From: UBA2093 sp049454855
GTDB taxonomy: Bacteria; Actinomycetota; Acidimicrobiia; Acidimicrobiales; Ilumatobacteraceae
DNA length: 29,699 nt
Assembly: GCA_049454855.1 (NCBI GenBank)
Contig: JBMUAQ010000010.1
Coordinates: 1 to 29,699, forward strand
Direction of reading: 5' to 3'
The position numbers were made by a program, and so were the translations under genes. Positions within the stretch are counted from its first letter, which is position 1; every line of letters starts with the position of its first letter. The notes under the pieces were generated by a model. The model searched no databases and was not told the DNA's origin. It was given only the letters and a program-made list of their open reading frames with translations. Of the stretch, positions 7,739-16,665 are shown piece after piece.

Positions 7739-7744
7739 ATGCTA
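7739..7744 (-). promoter_or_regulatory. -10 box of rpsT
   Basis: TAGCAT on the minus strand ends 8 nt before the GTG start of rpsT. Confidence 0.5.
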
Positions 7745-7798
7745 TCGGTCGGCGGTGGCGTGCCCAACCGCTCCCGAAGGCTGCTCCGGGGCCGCGGA

Positions 7799-7804
7799 TA
7801 GAGT
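7799..7804 (+). promoter_or_regulatory. -10 box of lepA
   Basis: TAGAGT ends 5 nt before GTG 7810 and 11 nt before ATG 7816. The spacing favours the GTG as the first codon of a leaderless message. Confidence 0.45.
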
Positions 7805-7809
7805 CGTGA

Positions 7810-9599
<1,790 letters not shown>

Positions 9600-9600
<1 letters not shown>

Positions 9601-10799
9601 TGGCTGCCGCCACGGGGGAGAAGGGCGCGGTCTTCCGCTCGTTGCGCCACCGCAACATGCGCGTGTACATGTTCGGCCTGCTGCTGTCGAACATCGGGAC
9701 GTGGCTGCAGTTCACCGCGACGTCCCTTCTGATCTACCGCATCAACAACCGTGCCACCGACGCCGGTCTGAACACACTGTTCCAGTTCCTTCCGATGCTC
9801 CTGCTCGGGGCGTGGGCCGGCGGGTTCGCCGACCGCCATGACCGCCGGACGGTGACACTGTGGACCCAGACCGCGCTCGGCGTGCAGGCGGCGATGCTGG
9901 CGGTCGCCGACTTCACGGGGAACATCTCGTTGCCGGTGGTGTACGCACTGTCGCTGGTGCTGGGGGTGGCGAACGCCATCGACAACCCGTCGCGCCGCGG
10001 CCTCGTGACCGAGCTGGTGGAACCCCACGACATCCCGAACGCGATGTCGCTGAACACCACGGTGATGACGGGGTCGCGCATCGTCGGGCCGGCCATGGCC
10101 GCGGTCCTCATCGGCCCCCTCGGCACCTCGTGGCTCTTCCTGATGAACGCGCTGTCGTACGTGGCGGTCATCTCCTCCATCGTCATGCTGCGGCGCGAGG
10201 ACATGTTCACCCCCGAGCCCGCACCGCGCACGCCGCGGCCCGTCCGGGAGGCGATGGCGTTCGTGTGGGCGGATGCCCAGTTGCGCTGGACCTTCGTGGT
10301 GTTCGCCGTCGTCAGCACCTTCGCCTTCAACTACAGCGTCGTGCTCCCGAAACTGAGCGACGTGGAGTGGGGCCAGGCAAACGGCTACCCGATCCTTCTC
10401 ACCGTGGTGAGCATCGGGAGCATCGCCGGTGCCATCGCCACCGCACGTTTCACCCGGGTGTCCGTCGGCTGGTACTCCGCGCTCGTCGCTCTCAACGGGT
10501 TCGCCTGCCTCGCACTCGCGGTCGCGCCGAACTTCCTGTTCGCCTGTCTTGCATGCCTCCCGCTGGGGGTGGGCGGCACGGGTCTCGTTGCCTCGATGAC
10601 CGCGATCAGCCAGCAGAAGACATCGCCGGAGATGCGCAGCAGGCTGCTGGCGCTGCAGTCGGTGGCGTTCCTCGGGTCCACGCCGATCGGTGGGCCGATC
10701 ACGGGCTGGATCGGGGACAACGTGGGCATCAGGTGGTCGATGGCCTACGGGGGCATCATCACACTCCTCGTGATGCCGCTGCTCGGGAAGGCCAAGTGA
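9600..10799 (+). CDS. MFS transporter, EntS/MFS_3-type
   Basis: The 399-aa polytopic protein has about 10-12 hydrophobic helices. After the first helices comes the MFS loop FADRHDRRTV (the A-motif position between helices 2 and 3), followed by VLGVANAIDNPSRRGLVTELVEPHDIPNAMSLNTTVMTGSRIVGPAMA. That last stretch is characteristic of the MFS_3 family that includes the enterobactin exporter EntS and macrolide-type exporters. It is a secondary exporter in the cytoplasmic membrane; the substrate is unknown. The ATG at 9600 overlaps the lepA TGA by one nucleotide (TGATG), so it probably relies on terminating ribosomes. Longer in-frame extensions upstream lie inside lepA and are rejected. Confidence 0.86.
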
Positions 10800-10841
10800 C
10801 CGCACGCGGTTGCACAGGGTCATGAGCAGCAGGTTCCCGGC

Positions 10842-12191
10842 ATGAGCACCGCGGTGTGGTGGGTGCGCCGTGACATCCGCACGCAGGACAACGGCGCCCT
10901 CGTCTCCGCGGCGGCCCACGGGAACGTGGTGCCGTTGTTCGTCTGGGAGGACAACCTGCTCGGGTCGGCCGGCGCCATCAGGCGGGCCTTCCTGTTCGAC
11001 GCGCTCGACGCGCTGGATGATTCCGTGGGACGTGCCCTCATCTACCGCGACGGACCCGCGGTCGATGCCGTGCCCGCGTTCTGCCGGCTTGTCGGTGCCG
11101 ACACCGTGCACATCACCGAGGACTTCGCCCCCTGGGGCCGTGCACGTGATGCCGCGGTGGAGAAGGCGCTCGGCGAGAACGGCGTGCGCCTGGTGCGCGC
11201 CGACACCCCGTACGTGATCCGGCCCGGCACGGTGCGCAAGGACGACGGCACCCCGCTGAAGGTGTTCACCCCCTTCTACAAGCGGTGGCTCACCCACCGG
11301 TGGGCATCGTTTTCCGACGCCGATGCGACGTTCGCCGACCATCGCGACCTGTGCGCCGGCTCGCGGCGGCCGGACGGGTTCCATGCATCCCCGGGCCGTG
11401 CTGCGGGCGAGTCCGGGGCATGGGAACGGTTCGACGGGTGGTCCGCACGTGCGATGGACAGGTACAAGGACGACCGCAACAATCCCGCCATCGACGGAAC
11501 GTCCATGATGTCGCCGTTCCTCAAGTTCGGCGTGGTGCACCCGCGGCAGCTGCTCGCGCGGCTCGATGCCTCGCCGGGCGCGGAGCACTTCCGCTCCGAG
11601 ATCGCGTGGCGCGAGTTCTACGCTGACGTTCTGTTCCACCAGCCGCGCACCACGTGGGAGAACCTGCAGCCGAAGATGGACGCGATGCGCCTCGACACCG
11701 ACGCGGCTGCACAGGAGAGGTTCGCCGCGTTCTGCCGCGGCGAGACCGGCTATCCGATCGTGGACGCGGGCGTGCGCCAGATGCTCGCCACGGGGTGGAT
11801 GCACAACCGCGTGCGGATGATCGTGGCGAGTTTCCTCGTGAAGGACCTCCACTTGCCGTGGCAGTGGGGAGCGCGGTTCTTCATGGAGCATCTCGTGGAT
11901 GCCGACATCGCCTCGAACAACCACGGCTGGCAGTGGACCGCCGGCACGGGCACCGACGCCGCGCCGTACTTCCGCGTGTTCAACCCCGTCTCCCAGGGCC
12001 AGAAGTTCGACCCGGCAGGGGAGTACGTGCGTGCATGGGTGAGGGAACTGGCGGACGTCGACACGAAGCACGTGCACGAGCCGTGGACCCTCGGTCTGCT
12101 TGCCCCGGCCGGTTACCCGGGCCCGATGGTGGACCATTCCGCGGAGCGCGAGGAGGCACTCCTTCGGTACAAGCAGGTGAGCGGTCAGTAG
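10842..12191 (+). CDS. phrB: Deoxyribodipyrimidine photolyase, class I
   Basis: The 449-aa product is a light-dependent DNA repair enzyme. The N-terminal alpha/beta antenna domain begins with VWWVRRDIRTQDNGAL. The FAD-binding domain carries GETGYPIVDAGVRQML, WMHNRVRMIVASFLVKDLHLPWQWG and the signature ASNNHGWQWTAGTGTDAAPYFRVFNP, which includes tryptophans of the electron-transfer chain and FAD contacts. These match class I CPD photolyases closely (E. coli PhrB is 472 aa); a cryptochrome or (6-4) photolyase is less likely. The gene starts 42 nt after the MFS gene with only a weak purine stretch upstream. It indicates exposure to sunlight, for example in surface water. The stop TAG forms part of the hrcA -10 box. 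Confidence 0.92.
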   Translation: MSTAVWWVRRDIRTQDNGALVSAAAHGNVVPLFVWEDNLLGSAGAIRRAFLFDALDALDDSVGRALIYRDGPAVDAVPAFCRLVGADTVHITEDFAPWGRARDAAVEKALGENGVRLVRADTPYVIRPGTVRKDDGTPLKVFTPFYKRWLTHRWASFSDADATFADHRDLCAGSRRPDGFHASPGRAAGESGAWERFDGWSARAMDRYKDDRNNPAIDGTSMMSPFLKFGVVHPRQLLARLDASPGAEHFRSEIAWREFYADVLFHQPRTTWENLQPKMDAMRLDTDAAAQERFAAFCRGETGYPIVDAGVRQMLATGWMHNRVRMIVASFLVKDLHLPWQWGARFFMEHLVDADIASNNHGWQWTAGTGTDAAPYFRVFNPVSQGQKFDPAGEYVRAWVRELADVDTKHVHEPWTLGLLAPAGYPGPMVDHSAEREEALLRYKQVSGQ

Positions 12192-12194
12192 GAT
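12189..12194 (+). promoter_or_regulatory. -10 box of hrcA operon
   Basis: TAGGAT overlaps the phrB stop codon and ends 9 nt before the hrcA ATG. No CIRCE inverted repeat is seen around it. Confidence 0.4.
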
Positions 12195-12203
12195 TCGTCG
12201 GCG

Positions 12204-13205
12204 ATGCTGGACGAACGCAAGACCGCGATCCTGCGCGCAGTGGTGCAGGAGTACGTGACCACGGGACAACCCGTGGGCAGCGGCCACATCGCGAAGGACC
12301 CCGCCGTCAAGGTGTCGCCGGCCACGGTACGCAACGAGATGGCCGTGCTCGAGCAGGAGGGCTACCTGGCCCAGCCCCACACCTCCGCCGGCCGCGTGCC
12401 CACCGACAAGGGGTACAGGCTCTTCGTGGACTCCATCGCGCCCGAGGGGGCGCTGAGCTCGGCCGATGCCACCCGTGTGGGCGAGTTCTTCAACGCCGCG
12501 CACGGCCGCCTCGAGGATCTCCTGCGCCAGACCACGAACCTGCTCGCGAACATCACGCACCACGCCGCCCTCGTGGTGGGGCCCGAGGTCGAGACCAACA
12601 CCGTCCGCGACGTGTACATCAGCCGGGTCATCGACCGCTCCGCCACCGTCGTGGTGTTCCTGTCGAACCATGCGGTGGAGAACGAGACCATCCAGATCTC
12701 CCAGGACGTCGCCGACGAGCACATCACATCAGCGGTGGCCCACCTGCGCCGCACGCTCGTGGGCAGGTCGCTGGGGGATGTCGACTCCGTCGCCTCCACC
12801 AACGACTCGCGCGTCGATGCGGTGTGCTTCGCCACGCTTGCGGCGCTCGCGCGGCACCGCAACGACAAGCCGGTGTTCGTGGGTGGTGCCTCCTCGCTCG
12901 CGAGTGCGTTCGACGCGGTCGATGTGGTGCGCAACGTGCTCGCCACGATCGAGCAGCAGTTCGTGGTGGTCACCCTCGTGCAGGATCTCCTCGACCGCGG
13001 TCTGTCCGTGGCCATCGGTGCCGAGCACGGCGTGGAACCCCTGGCCGCGTGCTCCGTGGTCGTCGCGCCGGTGGTGGCCGACGGCGAGGTGCTGGGCTCG
13101 GTGGGTGTGCTCGGGCCGACGCGCATGAACTACCCGCAGGCACTCGCCACGGTCGAGGTGGTGGGCGAGCAGCTCGGCCGCCGCATCTCCGAGGGCGGGT
13201 CGTGA
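12204..13205 (+). CDS. hrcA: Heat-inducible transcription repressor HrcA
   Basis: The 333-aa product has the HrcA winged-helix domain (LDERKTAILRAVVQEYVTTGQPVGS, then SPATVRNEMAVLEQEGYLAQPHTSAGRVPTDKGYRLFVD). GAF-like and dimerisation regions follow, ending with VAPVVADGEVLGSVGVLGPTRMNYPQALATVEVVGEQL, all diagnostic of HrcA. It represses chaperonin and dnaK-type operons by binding CIRCE elements, with activity tuned by GroEL. No CIRCE (TTAGCACTC-N9-GAGTGCTAA) is visible at its own promoter or elsewhere in the window, so its targets lie elsewhere. It is the first gene of hrcA-dnaJ-rsmE, and its TGA overlaps the dnaJ GTG. It starts 12 nt after phrB. Confidence 0.95.
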   Translation: MLDERKTAILRAVVQEYVTTGQPVGSGHIAKDPAVKVSPATVRNEMAVLEQEGYLAQPHTSAGRVPTDKGYRLFVDSIAPEGALSSADATRVGEFFNAAHGRLEDLLRQTTNLLANITHHAALVVGPEVETNTVRDVYISRVIDRSATVVVFLSNHAVENETIQISQDVADEHITSAVAHLRRTLVGRSLGDVDSVASTNDSRVDAVCFATLAALARHRNDKPVFVGGASSLASAFDAVDVVRNVLATIEQQFVVVTLVQDLLDRGLSVAIGAEHGVEPLAACSVVVAPVVADGEVLGSVGVLGPTRMNYPQALATVEVVGEQLGRRISEGGS

Positions 13206-14314
13206 GCACCGGCTTCTACGAACTGCTCGGTGTCGATCCCTCCGCCGACCAGGACACCATCAAGAAGGCGTACCGCCGCCGTGCCCGCGAGCTGCATCCC
13301 GACGCGAACCCCGGTGACCCCGAGGCGGAGGAACGCTTCAAGGAGGTCTCGCGCGCGTACGAGGTGCTGTCCGACCCCGACCAGCGGGCCCGCTACGACA
13401 GGTTCGGCGAACAGGGACTCTCCGGTGGCGCGGGCATGGGTGACCCGTTCGGTGCCGGGGGTCTCGGCGACATTTTCGAGGCGTTCTTCGGTGGCTCACC
13501 CTTCGGTGGCCGCCAGCAGTCCGGCCCGCCGCGCGGAGGCGACGTGGAGGTGGTGGCGCAGATCTCGCTCGAGGACGTCCTCACCGGATCGGTGGTCACG
13601 GTGGAGGCGGACTGTGCCTCGCCGTGCGGTGACTGCGCGGGCAGCGGGGCGGGCCAGGGAACCCAGCCCGTCACGTGCCCGGACTGCAACGGCAGCGGTC
13701 AGGTGCGGAGGGTTCGCCAGAGCATGCTCGGCCAGATGGTGACGAGCGGGCCGTGCCCGCGATGCAGCGGGATGGGCCGCGTGATCGTGACACCGTGCGC
13801 AACGTGCCGCGGCGACGGCCGCGTGCGCGGCCGCCGCTCGCACACGGTCGACGTGCCCGCGGGCATCCGCGACGGACAGACCCTGCGGCTCACCGGTCGC
13901 GGCGACGCCGGTCCGCGGGGCGGCCCGGCCGGCGACCTCTACGTGCACATCCGTGTCGAGCCGCACGGGGTGTTCGAACGGGAGGGTGACGACCTCGTCG
14001 CACTCCTGGTGCTGTCGGTGTCGCAGGCGGCACTCGGCACACACATCGTTCTTCCCGCCCTCGACGGCGACATCGACCTCGTGGTGCCGGCCGGCACCCA
14101 GCACGGTCGGGAGTTCGTGGCCCGCGGTCGCGGTCTTCCGCACCTGCAGGGCCGCGGCAGGGGTCACCTGCGCGCACGCGTGGCGGTGCAGGTGCCGGTC
14201 GACCTCGACGAGGAGTCCACCGCACTGCTGCGCCGTCTCGCCGAGATCCGCGGCGAGGACGTCGCACCCGCCGACAAGGGCTTCTTCGCGCGGATCAAGT
14301 CGGCGTTCTCGTGA
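13202..14314 (+). CDS. dnaJ: Chaperone protein DnaJ
   Basis: The 370-aa product is a full type-A J-protein: a J-domain starting TGFYELLGVDPSADQDTIKKAYR with the HPD tripeptide in ELHPDANPGD, a Gly/Phe-rich linker (GAGGLGDIFEAFFGGSPFGG), four intact CxxCxGxG zinc repeats (CGDCAGSG, CPDCNGSG, CPRCSGMG, CATCRGDG), and C-terminal substrate-binding domains. It stimulates DnaK ATPase and delivers substrates. The start is GTG 13202, sharing GTGA with the hrcA stop. A reading frame continues upstream to 11654, but that part is antisense-free shadow inside phrB and hrcA. As in many actinobacteria, this hrcA-linked copy is the DnaJ2-type, separate from a dnaK operon, which is not in view. Confidence 0.95.
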   Translation: MSTGFYELLGVDPSADQDTIKKAYRRRARELHPDANPGDPEAEERFKEVSRAYEVLSDPDQRARYDRFGEQGLSGGAGMGDPFGAGGLGDIFEAFFGGSPFGGRQQSGPPRGGDVEVVAQISLEDVLTGSVVTVEADCASPCGDCAGSGAGQGTQPVTCPDCNGSGQVRRVRQSMLGQMVTSGPCPRCSGMGRVIVTPCATCRGDGRVRGRRSHTVDVPAGIRDGQTLRLTGRGDAGPRGGPAGDLYVHIRVEPHGVFEREGDDLVALLVLSVSQAALGTHIVLPALDGDIDLVVPAGTQHGREFVARGRGLPHLQGRGRGHLRARVAVQVPVDLDEESTALLRRLAEIRGEDVAPADKGFFARIKSAFS

Positions 14315-14991
14315 ACGAGCAGCTGCGCCGCTCCGCAGCGCACGTGTTCGTGGGCAACGTGGATGCGCCCGTGCTCGATGCCGACGATGTCCACCACCTG
14401 TCCCGCGTGCTGCGCCTGCGCGACGGCGAGACCGTGACCGTCAGTGACGGCCGCGGATCGTGGCGCGTGTGCACCTGGAGCGACGGGACCGCACGACCCG
14501 CGGGCGCCGTGCACACCGAACCCGCACCGTCACCGCGTCTGGCCGTGGCGCTGGTTCCGGTGAAGGGTGACCGCACCGACGACGCGGTGGAGCGGCTCGT
14601 GGAGACAGGCATCGACGAGGGGATCGTGCGCGGGCCCACCGACCACAGCGTGGTACGCCGCGACCCCGGGCGCGCGGCCGCCGGCGTGGAGCGTCTGGCG
14701 CGGGTGGCCCGTGCGGCGGCGATGCAGAGCAGGCGCGTGTGGCTGGCGGAGGTGACCGGACCGGTGGCGCTCGATGTGGTTCTGGCCCGTGACGGAGCGG
14801 CACTCGCCGAACCGGGGGGTGATCCGTCACTCGACGGGGTGACCACGCTCGTGGTGGGGCCCGAGGGCGGTTTCTCGGCGCGGGAGACAGCACTTGCACG
14901 ACGGTGCGTGGGGCTCGGCGCCGGCATCCTGCGTGCGGGCACGGCGGCCACGGTTGCCGGCACGCTGATGGTCGCACACCGGCGGCGGTGA
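14311..14991 (+). CDS. rsmE: 16S rRNA m3U1498 methyltransferase RsmE
   Basis: The 226-aa product is a SPOUT-class methyltransferase. It has an N-terminal PUA-like region (FVGNVDAPVLDADDVHHLSRVLRLRDGE), the VPVKGDRTDDAVERLVETGIDEGIV segment, and a C-terminal knot with VVGPEGGFSARE (181-192) and LGAGILRAGTAATVAG. RsmE methylates U1498 of 16S rRNA in 30S subunits. Its start GTG overlaps the dnaJ stop (GTGA), the same coupling as hrcA/dnaJ, and the hrcA-dnaJ-rsmE order is widely conserved. One oddity is that the usual LRxETA of the cofactor-binding knot reads LRAGTA, with Gly210 in place of the conserved Glu. Function is probably retained but this is worth noting. Confidence 0.92.
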   Translation: MNEQLRRSAAHVFVGNVDAPVLDADDVHHLSRVLRLRDGETVTVSDGRGSWRVCTWSDGTARPAGAVHTEPAPSPRLAVALVPVKGDRTDDAVERLVETGIDEGIVRGPTDHSVVRRDPGRAAAGVERLARVARAAAMQSRRVWLAEVTGPVALDVVLARDGAALAEPGGDPSLDGVTTLVVGPEGGFSARETALARRCVGLGAGILRAGTAATVAGTLMVAHRRR

Positions 14992-14993
14992 AT

Positions 14994-15012
14994 GCACCAC
15001 ACTGGGTGGTGC
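14994..15012. promoter_or_regulatory. Palindromic operator, BldD-box-like
   Basis: GCACCAC (14994-15000) and GTGGTGC (15006-15012) are perfect 7-bp arms around ACTGG, centred on 15003. This fills the 22-bp gap between the rsmE stop and the BldD-like gene start. The central 15 bp (14996-15010) match the Streptomyces BldD consensus nTnACnC(A/T)GnGTnAn, as I recall it, at 8 of 10 fixed positions. The two mismatches are symmetric (T to C, A to G). It is a likely autoregulatory site. Confidence 0.55.
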
Positions 15013-15013
15013 C

Positions 15014-15538
15014 ATGCCCCAGTACTCCGACGACGAACTGCTGAAGGATTCCCCCTACACCCGACTCGTGGGGGACAGGCTGCGCAGGATCCGCCAGCAG
15101 AAGCAGATGTCGCTGTCCGACGTGGAGGCGCGCAGCGACCAGGAGTTCAAGGCGAGCGTGCTCGGCGCGTACGAACGCGGGGAACGGGCCATCTCCGTGC
15201 CGCGCCTCGAGCGCCTCGCCCGCTTCTACGGGGTGGGGGTCGACCAGTTGCTGCCGCGCGACCCGCAGCGGGTGGACGACGCCGGTGACCAGTCGGCCGC
15301 CCCGAAGAAGCTGCGCATCGACGTGGCGAAACTGTCCGGGATGTCCGGCCAGCAGTTCGAGATGCTCGAGCGGTTCCTCCGCATGATCCAGGTGCAGCGC
15401 CAGGACTTCAACGGCAAGGTGATCACGGTGCGTGCGCACGACACCCGGGCGATCGCAGTGATGCTGGACGTCCCCGTCGACCAGGTGGGCCGGCGCCTCG
15501 GCGACCTTGGCCTGCTGTTCGTGCCCCCGGCTTCGTAG
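15014..15538 (+). CDS. bldD: BldD-like c-di-GMP-responsive XRE regulator
   Basis: The 174-aa product has an N-terminal helix-turn-helix (about residues 19-80: LVGDRLRRIRQQKQMSLSDVEARSD, then GAYERGERAISVPRLERLARFYGVGVDQLLP), typical of BldD. Its C-terminal domain contains QRQDFNGKVITVRAHD. This keeps the BldD c-di-GMP signature RxD-X8-RxxD: R129, D131, R140, D143. In Streptomyces, tetrameric c-di-GMP dimerises BldD on DNA and represses developmental genes; the length is close to Streptomyces BldD (167 aa). Here it presumably controls a c-di-GMP-dependent lifestyle switch in a probably non-sporulating organism. The ATG start lies 1 nt after a palindrome that resembles a BldD box. The gene follows rsmE by 22 nt and may be co-transcribed with it. 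Confidence 0.85.
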   Translation: MPQYSDDELLKDSPYTRLVGDRLRRIRQQKQMSLSDVEARSDQEFKASVLGAYERGERAISVPRLERLARFYGVGVDQLLPRDPQRVDDAGDQSAAPKKLRIDVAKLSGMSGQQFEMLERFLRMIQVQRQDFNGKVITVRAHDTRAIAVMLDVPVDQVGRRLGDLGLLFVPPAS

Positions 15539-15541
15539 CCT
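15536..15541 (+). promoter_or_regulatory. -10 box of hemW
   Basis: TAGCCT overlaps the bldD stop codon and ends 6 nt before the hemW ATG. No Shine-Dalgarno is seen. The same TAGCCT-N6-ATG arrangement occurs at 27203. Confidence 0.5.
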
Positions 15542-15547
15542 CGGGGC

Positions 15548-16615
15548 ATGGCAGAGTTCGGCGTCTACGTCCACATCCCGTTCTGCCGCAGCCGCTGCGA
15601 CTACTGCTCGTTCGCCACATGGACCGACCGTGGCCACCTCGTCGATGACTACGTGGATGCCGTGGTGGCCGACATCGCACGCGCGACAGCCGACGGCATG
15701 CCCGCCGCCGACACAGTGTTCGTGGGGGGCGGCACCCCGACGCTCATCGATCCCGTGCACATCGCGCGCATCATCGCTGCCGTGCCGCTGGCGGCCGACC
15801 CGGAGATCACGGTGGAGTGCAACCCCGACGACGTGACCGCTCTGCTCATGGACACCTACGCGGCCGCCGGCGTGAACAGGGTCAGCATCGGGGTGCAGTC
15901 GATGGTGCCGCGCGTTCTGGCATCTCTCGGCCGGGCGCACGACCCCGCGAACGTGCGCACCGCGGTGGAATGCGCCCGGGCGGCGGGCATCGACCGCGTG
16001 AATCTCGATCTCATCTACGGGGCGGCGGGGGAGAGCACCGACGACTGGCGCACCACGCTGGAGGGAGCACTCGGGCTGTCTCCCACGCATGTGTCCGCGT
16101 ATGCGCTCACGGTGGAGGCCGGAACACCGCTGGCCGACGACCCCGCACGCCACCCTGACGACGACGAGCAGGCCGACAAGTACGTGATTGCCGACGAGGT
16201 GCTGACAGCGGACGGGCTCGCGAACTACGAGATCTCCAACTGGTCGCTGCCCGGCCACGAGTGCCGCCACAACATGGTGTACTGGGACCAGGGCAACTAC
16301 CGCGGCTTCGGGTGCGCTGCACACTCCCACCACGACGGTCACCGATGGTGGAACGTGCGCACCCCCGACCGCTACGTGGACCTCGTCCGCGCAGGTGAGT
16401 CGGTCACGGCTGCAGACGAGCACCTCGAACCCGCGGTGCGCGAGTTCGAGCGCCTCGAACTGTCGCTGCGCACCCGCCGGGGGGTGCCGGTCGGCGCCCT
16501 CGACCACACCGACGAGGTGCTGGAGGGCCTCGTGGAGGTGCACGGCGACGCGGTGGTGCTCACCCGGGCCGGCCGTCTGCTGGCGAACGAGATCAGCACC
16601 CGCCTCACCGGCTGA
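15548..16615 (+). CDS. hemW: Radical SAM heme chaperone HemW
   Basis: The 355-aa product carries the radical SAM cluster motif Cys13-x3-Cys17-x2-Cys20 in HIPFCRSRCDYCSF. It also has FVGGGTPTL, the SAM-binding VECNPDD, NRVSIGVQSM, the NLDLIYGAAGES strand, and the HemW heme-binding HNMVYW near the C-terminal domain. It is shorter than coproporphyrinogen oxidase HemN (about 450 aa) and lacks its N-terminal extension, so it is assigned as HemW, which binds heme and inserts it into proteins such as respiratory enzymes, rather than as a porphyrin oxidase. In many genomes hemW lies between lepA and hrcA; here it has moved to after bldD. The start follows TAGCCT by 6 nt. Confidence 0.92.
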   Translation: MAEFGVYVHIPFCRSRCDYCSFATWTDRGHLVDDYVDAVVADIARATADGMPAADTVFVGGGTPTLIDPVHIARIIAAVPLAADPEITVECNPDDVTALLMDTYAAAGVNRVSIGVQSMVPRVLASLGRAHDPANVRTAVECARAAGIDRVNLDLIYGAAGESTDDWRTTLEGALGLSPTHVSAYALTVEAGTPLADDPARHPDDDEQADKYVIADEVLTADGLANYEISNWSLPGHECRHNMVYWDQGNYRGFGCAAHSHHDGHRWWNVRTPDRYVDLVRAGESVTAADEHLEPAVREFERLELSLRTRRGVPVGALDHTDEVLEGLVEVHGDAVVLTRAGRLLANEISTRLTG

Positions 16616-16627
16616 ACTGGTGGCTGA

Positions 16628-16657
16628 TTGTCGGAACATCACCCCCCTTGTTACGGT
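16628..16657 (+). promoter_or_regulatory. Promoter of pentapeptide-repeat gene
   Basis: TTGTCG (16628-16633), an 18-bp spacer and TACGGT (16652-16657) lie 8 nt before ATG 16666. There is no ribosome binding site, so a leaderless start is likely. Confidence 0.5.
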
Positions 16658-16665
16658 CCCGGCAG

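Noticed and set aside
10809..10823. A second BldD-box-like sequence upstream of phrB (9 of 10 consensus positions)
   Set aside because: It is not palindromic in its arms, and one or two such matches are expected by chance in 30 kb. It is kept only as a note.
12180..12204. CIRCE element at hrcA
   Set aside because: No TTAGCACTC-N9-GAGTGCTAA or close variant is seen here or elsewhere in the window.
11654..13201. A 516-codon upstream extension of dnaJ in the same frame
   Set aside because: It lies inside photolyase and hrcA in another frame, and the DnaJ J-domain begins at GTG 13202.
14441..16642. A 733-codon minus-strand frame opposite rsmE, bldD and hemW
   Set aside because: Low-complexity translation antisense to three well-supported genes.
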